Source: Pseudopyrenochaeta lycopersici
Taxonomy: Eukaryota; Ascomycota; Dothideomycetes; Pleosporales; Pseudopyrenochaetaceae
Length of the DNA stretch: 64,000 nucleotides
NCBI GenBank assembly: GCA_003313425.1
Contig: NHZP01000008.1
Span: 992,001 to 1,056,000 of the forward strand
Direction of reading: 5' to 3'
Below the pieces are notes generated by a model. That model searched no databases. It was given only the letters and a program-made list of their open reading frames with translations, and was not told the origin of the DNA. A program made the translations under genes and the position numbers. Positions 56,497 through 64,000 of this stretch are shown here, piece after piece (position 1 is the stretch's first letter; each line of letters opens with the position of its first letter).

Positions 56497-59202
56497 ATGT
56501 CTCCGCCTACAGCAGCTTGCAAGCTGCTCGTTCTCTCTCTCCCATTCGTTCTCTGCTTGCCCCAGGTACTACCACCCTACTTACTTTTGAATGCAACTGA
56601 GACTGTCTCATCGCCCACCGGTGTACCGGAGCCAGCACCTATCCTGGAACCCGAAATTGAAAACGGAACAACCCCAAACGTGACAACCTTTCCAGCGTTG
56701 CCAATCCCCATCGAACCTGGAATTGGCGATAATATCATACCAGATATCTTCATCGACCCTCTTATCCCTCTTGACCCCATTCCTTTCCCTCTTCCGACGG
56801 TGACTACACCTCTTGACCCGATTCTGAGTGATCCCATTCCCGTGGAGCCTGTGACTCCACCCATCAATCCGCCTGTGGAGATCAACACCATCATTCCGGT
56901 TCTGCAGCCGCTTTTGGACATCATTAGCGATGTGTTGAACAATCTGCTCAAAGATGAACCACTTGTGCGCCCGCTCGATTCTGCCGCAGACACAGATGTA
57001 CCATTCAACAGAAGAGACGCGGCCAGGGCAGACCTTCCCTTGGATACCGTATCTCTTCTAACAACTCTGAAGGGCCTGATCTCAACCGCAATCACTATCC
57101 TCGCCAGCGGAAGCGTACCTATCGCCGGGGTTACTATTAATAGTGGGATCGCTATTGCAGATCTAATTAGTGTGCTAGAGGCCGCACAAACGATCATTGA
57201 TACCGTCGATATTCCTCCAACAGAGCCGGTAGGATCGGTACGTAGTAGATCACTCAATAAACGTCAATGGTGGGGTCTTGGAAATAGCTGGAATCCCGTG
57301 AAACCTGCCACTCCTCCTCTTAATCCATGGGGTTTCCTTAGTGGTTGGGGCACTCCCAAGCCTGTCACAAAACCAGTCGAGCCAGTTGCAGATACAAAAG
57401 AATCAACAGAGGGCGAAGGTTTGACTGTGCCGCCACTCGACACTGCGTCATCGTTGGACTTGTTGAAACAGTTGATCGACCTCTCTGTTACGCTCATTAA
57501 TCTAAGTGTCCCTCCGGCCCCTCTCGCAAAACGGGATGAGCAAGGTTGGCCTGATGTCGGTGCGGTGCCTCTCGTTGGCGATTTAGTCAAATTGATCAAT
57601 AGCCTCATCTCAATAACAATCAAGCTCAACGGAGGCCCTTTCAGAGGCATTCTTAGGAAACGCGACAGTTTGCCTGAAATATCTTCGGATGCTATATTCA
57701 AATTCTACGCGTCCCTTGCGAGCAACCAAGAGCCGATCGATACCCTAGGTCCCTTCGCAGCTACCCTTAAAGAGTCTTTTGATGCCCTCGATGACACCAC
57801 CCAAGCAGCTCTTCTCCGAGTGCTTGCGTCTGAGCCCGTACATGTTGAGCTTACCAAGCGTCAGGGACGTGTCGGCGACGGATTTATCAATCAATATATT
57901 GAGGAATTCCACTCCCTCTATCCCGTCCTTACTGAACTCGCTCCCGATATTGCTAATGGGCTTGAGGATATGCTCAGCGACCCCTCTCGCCCATTGCCAC
58001 CAGCGGGATCTCTGGACCTAGACAGGGTGCCTGGCCAGCTCAGTCAATTCGTGCTGGACACGTATGTCTTCTGGGATATTCTCGGAGATACTGTCATTCC
58101 TGATCAGGACAAGATCCAAATACTCTTGAAGTTGTTCGACGGTCTCGCAACTGAGAAGCGAATGGCCATAAAAAAACGCGAAGCCATAACACTGGTTCCA
58201 GAGGACAGTAATACAGATTCACCAACGTGGGATGAAGATCGAGTGGGTTTTGTCGTTGCTTCATTCTGGGATCTGAATCCAGCTTTGCGTAAGGTTGCTA
58301 TTGAGTCGGATGCACAGCTCTACGCCCCATGGAATGATGCCTACAGTCATGTAGATGTCGACTTGGAGAGCTTCGTATCTAACTTCGACGACACGGACAA
58401 GCAAGGTGCCTGGAAATACATCGAGTTCGTCGAGCTTCTTAACAGTTTGAGTAACGAAGAGCACGCGAGGGTTCAAGAGATTCTACAGTTGTCTCCAGAG
58501 TCCTCGTCCAAGAGGAAGCGAAACATTAGGAAAAGACAAGGGACTTTTGGGATTGATGAGGGAGCTGCGCTTGATGACGTGCCTAGTAAGTATTCATTCA
58601 TGAACTATATGCGAGATTTATACTGACTTGTACCTTCTTTTCTCGCAGAGCTTGGCGCCGAACTAGATGCTGTGCTAGGTGAGGCTGGGTCGCTCGACCC
58701 GTTGAACCAGCATGATCAGTTTGAAGGCGATCAGTTTGGAGGTGGAGACCTTTCGACAGAGATTCCCTTCGGCGAAGATATCACAGATCCGTCGTCTAAC
58801 CTCGTATCGGATCCCCCCATCCTCACAGACTCTGCAAACCAAATGGTGCCAGTACCAGTGCCAGTGCCAGCTACCAATATCGTAGGGAGCTCAGAAGACG
58901 GTCTCCAGGAAGTGCCAGCAGTGAACGGTTTCAGTGGAACCGTGCCTGCTAGCGATTTTAATGGATTCGTTCAAGAAGCCCCCGTCTCGATTGACATTTC
59001 TTCACTCGACGAGGAGGCAATTAGTGCCATCAGCGATATCAGCCTTGAATTTTTACCCGAGTTCGATCTTCCTAATATAGACGGCTGGATTCAGTACGGT
59101 CCAGATTACATCAAAGCTGTCTTGGAAAGTGACCCTGAAGGCGGGGCCAATACCGATACGAGTGATGATGCTGTCGTATTTGAGGTAAGACCAGCTGAAT
59201 AA
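56497..59202 (+). CDS. Secreted multi-dibasic precursor of amphipathic helices, likely kexin-processed
   Basis: There are two exons, 56497-58585 and 58649-59202, with a 63-nt intron (GTAAGT...TCGCAG), giving 880 residues. Signal peptide: residues 1-21 (CKLLVLSLPFVLCLPQ). Pro-rich stretch: 38-128. Then hydrophobic amphipathic helices alternate with dibasic sites: RR172-173, KR255-256, KR345-346, RKR387-389, KR454-455, KR554-555, KKR559-561 and a KRKR...RKR cluster at 672-680. Three helices share a pattern: PLDTVSLLTTLKGLIS, PLDTASSLDLLKQLID and PLVGDLVKLINSLIS; two end at Lys-Arg-Asp. After 680 the protein is a 200-residue acidic tail with PVPVPVP and no dibasic site. Five cleavages would leave Gln or Asp at the new N-terminus, which in the Gln case can cyclise. 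The product resembles a kexin-processed secreted polypeptide in design only. A second intron (GTAAGA at 59186 to GCACAG at 59236) could swap the last residues for a shorter end. Family not recognised. Confidence 0.78.
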
Positions 59203-62200
59203 CGATTTGCTGACGCCATTACGCTGACACGCACAGACATGAAACAAGTTATAGCAGAAGAAAATTGAAGATTGATAATAGCAATCATAAGAGGATAGTA
59301 CAAGTTGTTTTATCATCGCAGTTTGCCAAATGGAGAATGAGTGGCGAGATGGATGCTCTGGAGCGGTAGATTGATTTACCCTGATGGAGTAGTATTTCTT
59401 ATATAGCAGCCCGCGGTTCTAAAGTGTTGACGCCGATATTCACTTCAATTATGAACCAAATGTACCGTTCCAATTCTTCGTGCCCCTCGAAAGTCTATTC
59501 TTACCAGGGTATTCAGTTGTCACCTGTGACAACTTCATCGTCGAGCAGTGAGTATGTTGGTCTAGGAACCGACCCTACCCAGCGGAACCTACTTCAATAT
59601 CCCGTATGACTGGTCGCCCAATGGGTCTAACGGTAAGAACCTTGTCGTCAAACGGGAAAACCTTCCCGTCACTAAATGCCACCGCCAGTCCTGTGTCTTT
59701 GTGAACGTTCTACTCACGTGATATTCCAACTTCCGGGGAAGTGGCCCCACAGCGAGGCCCTGCATCCGATGTCACAACGCGACGCGACTTTTAGGCACCC
59801 GCGAAATCTGCCGAATTTCTCATGTCAAAATGAAATGAAGTCAGCGCTTGTTGACTCGACATCTCGCGTGGGCATTTCTTTGCGGCATGAGGCTAAAGCA
59901 ACCGGCTCGTGGTTTCACAAGTCAATGGTGCCGCTTCCCGGGCGTGCTTCCAGAAACGGCAGTCGCCCGTTAGAGCGCCATACCGCTGTTGTCGTGATGG
60001 AGCTAGTGGCGTGCCTAAATCTGAGCATTTGAGACGGCCACATTTTCAGAAGCGATGCGGAGGGCGGCATCTTTTCGATGGAACGGCAACTTGCGCGGAC
60101 CGTTGACGAGATGAGAATACGAGAGAATGCAGCCACACACAAAGTCCTAGTGAGAGGCGTTGGGCTGAGTGCGAACGGCGAGGTTAGGGGATCGCGGGGG
60201 CCAGAGAGGACCTCGGTCCCTTCCGACAGTCGCGTGCCGTCGAACGGCGAGCTGTTCGTGTCGTGATAGCCGCAAACAAGTCATTGTTGTTGGCGTGCAG
60301 TAGCTACCTTCTAGAACCCTTTAAAGAAGGCATTTGTTAGCATGAAATCCAAAAGCCGAGACTGTGGTGAAATGCTGCTCCTGATGGCAGCTCTTTGGAT
60401 TGGTGCGTTATGCCGTTCGTCAGTGACATGCGGTTGGAAGCAGCGCCTCCATCGGTGACATGTCTGTAAACTTGCTAGCTGCCGAAGATACGTATGACGG
60501 GTAGAGTTCATGCCTGTTGTCCGCGATGCATAAAGCTATCAAAGATCTTGCAAATGCGGCATTGAATTTACTGAATATTGCGGCTTTGTGGCTTACAGTT
60601 GACCGCGTACACGCGCATATCACTTATTGAATTTTCAAATTGTGAGATTCAAGCCATACGAAAGCCTTCGAGCGGGGTTGGACACCGAGGATGTTGATTG
60701 CTACTCACAACACTTGCTTGTGATGCAAATGGTTGCATGAAAAGCTGCAGGATTTGCTCGTGAAAGCCCTTTTGTGCATCTCACTGCTGGGGGTTAGTGA
60801 TGCTTTCCACGTACACTGGTTGTTGGGGATATCATGAGACAATTTTGTACTGCGTGGTGGATAACGTGTCATTGTTTGCCGATTAATTGCATGAAAAGCG
60901 CTACCTGGACGAAAGGGGTTCTGGCTACTCGCGGGCGCAATGCGCTGTATCTTCACGGAGGACCACGATGATGAGACCGTAATAGATCTTTGTCGGGAAG
61001 AGCCTATGAGGTGACTCTGGGGGACACATGTAGTCTCATGTCGGCCGATTGGTAATTAGCAAATAGCCTTAGCAGTTGTAAGAGTTGAGAGTAGGGGTAA
61101 AACTTTGACAGGGCTATCATGCTTCGAGCGAAGTAGGCGTCCTTTCTCTGCCGACCAAAATGAAGCTGCTTGAGAACGCAATGTAATGTGTACGTGAGAG
61201 CACAGATTGACAAAGATGCTTCCTGTTGTCAAAGTCTCCTGCTAGGAATGTTTCGTTCAGATCGCCACTGAGTTTTCGTGGTCTCAGTAGTCGAACGAAG
61301 CTCCCCACACTGCATCGAAACAATTGGATCACATCTTGAAAGAGCTCGCAGATCGGTGGGGTTATAAGGTGGACTCGATCTCCTTCCCGCGTCGATTCGA
61401 AAGATTGTAACTCTGTCATAGACCCCACAAAGCCGCCGTATTGGCTTGACGAGCATTTTTCCCCACATTGAATTAGAGATTGCGTAGCGCGACCTCGATC
61501 ACCAGCAGATTCACCAGCTACCATCTACATGGAAAGTTTTCTGGCTTTGTTAGACATGCAGAGTCCAGACGACCCGGGCAAGGTAAGATGGTGTGACGGA
61601 AAATGCAGATGTAAGCCTGCTCTGACAAAACGCCGAAGGTCGACATGACACATGTTTCTCATCAAGGTTTCTGACGTACCCTAGAGTAATTCGCTACACA
61701 TAATTGATGCTCTGCTAGTACCTAGTACTGGTAGGTCTCAAACGCAGTTTGTGAAACGTTCTGAAGTCTGGCTATGTCTGATCAGTAAGGATGGCCACAA
61801 ATTGGTGGAATATTCGATTTGTCCGCCAATTATAATTCATGTGCGCGTCTAAAGCCTGAAGGCGGTTTAGAGCGCTCTCGAACGACTGCGGCTATGCACG
61901 GTGCAGAAACATTAACTAATGCGATTCTGCCCACGCGTGACGCATATGACCCAGTCCTAATGTGTTGGGCGACTGGTGAAAGCTGTCCAAGGTGGGTACA
62001 TGATTCGAGCCAGGGAACATTGGAGTTTCTGGAAAGATTTGTCAACCCGGAACGACCAAGCTAGAGCGATCAGAGGAGACGTAGATCGCGAACAGTGGGA
62101 GATTACAGAGCTTCCGAGGTGATCATTAGAAGGCAAGACCGTATGCCAGAGCCAAAATTCGAGCCTGAAAGAGTATAGTGCCCTCGTCCCCAGTACGAGC

Positions 62201-64000
62201 CCACTACCGCCCCAATGGAGAATACTCTGCTTTGTTCTAGCATCCTTTGCCCAATGAGAGACAATTGATGGCGACGCGCTTGTTGCTGTACGTGTATGTC
62301 GGTCAGGGCTATGGACAAAACACCGAGCAGTACTAGCGCGTCAGGGAGAGTTCGAAAACGCCGGGCGTTGCATGAAAGCTGACGCCGACCTTGCCACTGC
62401 GCCACGCGCACCAGGACCTGACAGGATCATCCCGTCGCAATGCAGAAGTTCCAACGCTGTGGAGTGTCACTTACCCTTTGTGAAAGAAGGCCGGTGGGAT
62501 TCGTACTCGCGACCAGCTGAGTAGGGTGAAGACAGCTGGAACGAGGTTGCTGTCATAGCAGCAGGCACTCGTCTAGCATCCCGGGTTGACCAGAAGGATC
62601 GGCCTTATGTTTTTGTCAAGTCTCGGATCTCGCCGTCATTGGAAGTCAATGATAGGCAGCCAATAATCAGACGAAAATCTCGCAGCCAGTCATCGCATAT
62701 GAAGAACAAACCTCCGGTCAACTTCGGGCCAGCTCAGAGGCTCTCAACGTGACCAGGCTGCACAGGACGACAAGGCAGTAACTCATTTCTCACGACGAGC
62801 CCTGGGCAAACTCTCTGCAGTAAATGTCGGACATCGAGGTGGCAGCCATTTGGTCCTTCCATGATTGCTGAACGCCAGGCGCAGTTTGGCGAGCACTTGA
62901 TTTTGGGTTTGGTGCTCCAGTAGCATTATCGACGATATCGCTTCGCATGAAATTAAACATTTCTGCATGAGTAGAGATTTGTTGGTCTGCAGCGAGGAGT
63001 TGTGCCGCTTCTGCCTCGGACAGTACTGGGCGCTTTATGGTTGATTTTTGGCCATCATGCGTTGATCGCGTGGCATTCAGCGAGGATTTTTCTAAATGGG
63101 CGCGAATCAAGATGCACGAGCTGACCAGATTCATGAACAGTGTCGTGCGGCCGTCGGCTTCATCAATCCAGTGGCTGGTCCTCCACGAGTCCTTGCTGCT
63201 GGGCCCGGCTTTAATATCCCTGCATCCACACCTCCGCCACTGCAGTAACCCTGGCCGCTCTTGCATGCTTCCCTGAGTTCTTGGCCTTATAGCCCTCCCG
63301 GGGGAATGCGCGCTACACTAGGGTGTAGGGAACCTGCAGGGGTGAATGGGTCTGTTCGTTTTTGGATCGCCGTCCCCACTAGGCTGACGACTTTGCAGGC
63401 GGCCCAACCAGCAGCCGCAATCAAGACCAGGCCATCCTCACAGACTTTCTGCACCTACGCCTCTGTGCCGCAACGGTTTTCCCTACATTCGCTGCGTCCC
63501 GTCATTCATTATCCACTCACTTTGGCCTCGTGTGGCTCTAATTCTAGCCATAAACCTTATCCTTTCCTTGAAAGTGCTTTACACACTTCCCACGTTTGGG
63601 CTAACGAAGACACCGTCACTCCACCCTACTGTTTCCCTCTGCGACACTCTTTGGATCTTGGCTCGCTTTGCCGTCGATGGTTTCATGTGCCGTATAGTCT
63701 GGTATCATTAGCATTGCCTACCGGAAGACTATCCTCCAGCGAATATACCTTTTCATCGACGTCCGGAACCGTCTGCGCCGTGATTGACCCCACCCATATT
63801 CAAGATCCACCTCATACATAACTTCAGGCAGTACTGGGGACACCGCTGGACTGACTTCCATGTTGCGCAAATCAATTTTGCTTTGAATGGGGGAGCATTT
63901 ACTTCTACAATACGTCGCAATCAATGGCAAACACAACACTTTCCTCATCACTTCGGGGGCTTTGTCCCCCGCCTTTCTATGATGCATCAAAGTTCGGTCT
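59203..64000. other. 4.8 kb gene-poor right end
   Basis: Frames of up to 186 codons occur on both strands, but none has a domain, a signal peptide or a splice pattern that holds together. No transposon termini, long terminal repeats or satellite repeats were noticed by eye. The edge of a gene beyond 64000 is possible. Confidence 0.4.

Noticed and set aside
62480..62530. T-arm-like GTGGGATTCGTACTCGC
   Set aside because: The stem halves do not pair, and no D-arm or acceptor stem is found nearby.
62790..63266. 158-codon minus-strand frame as a hypothetical gene
   Set aside because: No domain, no promoter or splice support, and overlapping plus-strand frames of similar quality. The C-terminal half looks somewhat protein-like but not enough to call.
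63261..63821. 186-codon plus-strand frame
   Set aside because: The longest frame in the right flank, but its Ser/Thr/Pro/Leu mix is like random GC-balanced sequence, and no signal peptide or motif was found.

Overview
The window is nuclear DNA of a filamentous ascomycete (Pezizomycotina), most likely a dothideomycete. The reasons are intron-bearing genes with 45 to 102 nt introns, GT...AG ends and CTRAC-like branch points, fungus-only families (Zn2Cys6 regulator, homeobox plus C2H2 factor, SEC66, kexin, hydrophobin-like and Ser/Thr-rich GPI-type wall proteins), and dense, mostly divergent or convergent housekeeping genes. The taxon is inferred from gene style; no marker gene was compared. Exon joins were derived by hand from splice signals, reading phase and conserved protein motifs. 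Every joined CDS whose start is resolved sums to a multiple of three.

Layout. 0-12 kb is regulatory and gene-poor: a Zn2Cys6 factor cut by the left edge, a homeobox/C2H2 factor with an unresolved N-terminus, CKS1, two small single-pass membrane proteins and a small lipocalin-like protein. 12-41 kb is a compact housekeeping block: a GPI-type Ser/Thr-rich protein, RFC4, NPL4, SEC66, a Vps3844-type membrane protein, a mitochondrial-type membrane protein, a 1767-residue PhoD-like phosphatase, the kexin protease, RCL1, an RTC4-domain protein, SNU114 and an ERG10-type thiolase. 41-48 kb is more accessory: a secreted GH16 glycosidase, an intron-bearing tRNA gene with odd architecture, a Nudix protein with an eroded Nudix box, a 2.8 kb gene-poor stretch and a hydrophobin-like gene stopped by a nonsense codon. 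48-56 kb returns to housekeeping: TEL2, UBA3 (with an inferred 6-nt microexon), a mitochondrially targeted protein and CDC26. At 56.5-59.2 kb lies a large secreted protein built of amphipathic helices separated by Lys-Arg sites. From 59.2 kb to the right edge I found no supportable gene.

Themes. Several products act in ubiquitin and cell-cycle control (CKS1, NPL4, UBA3, CDC26), genome maintenance (RFC4, TEL2) and RNA or ribosome biogenesis (RCL1, SNU114). NPL4, SEC66, the Vps3844-type protein and kexin belong to ER and secretory quality control and processing. The most unusual locus is the 880-residue multi-dibasic precursor at 56497-59202. It looks like a substrate for the kexin encoded 25 kb away, and I do not recognise it as any described family.
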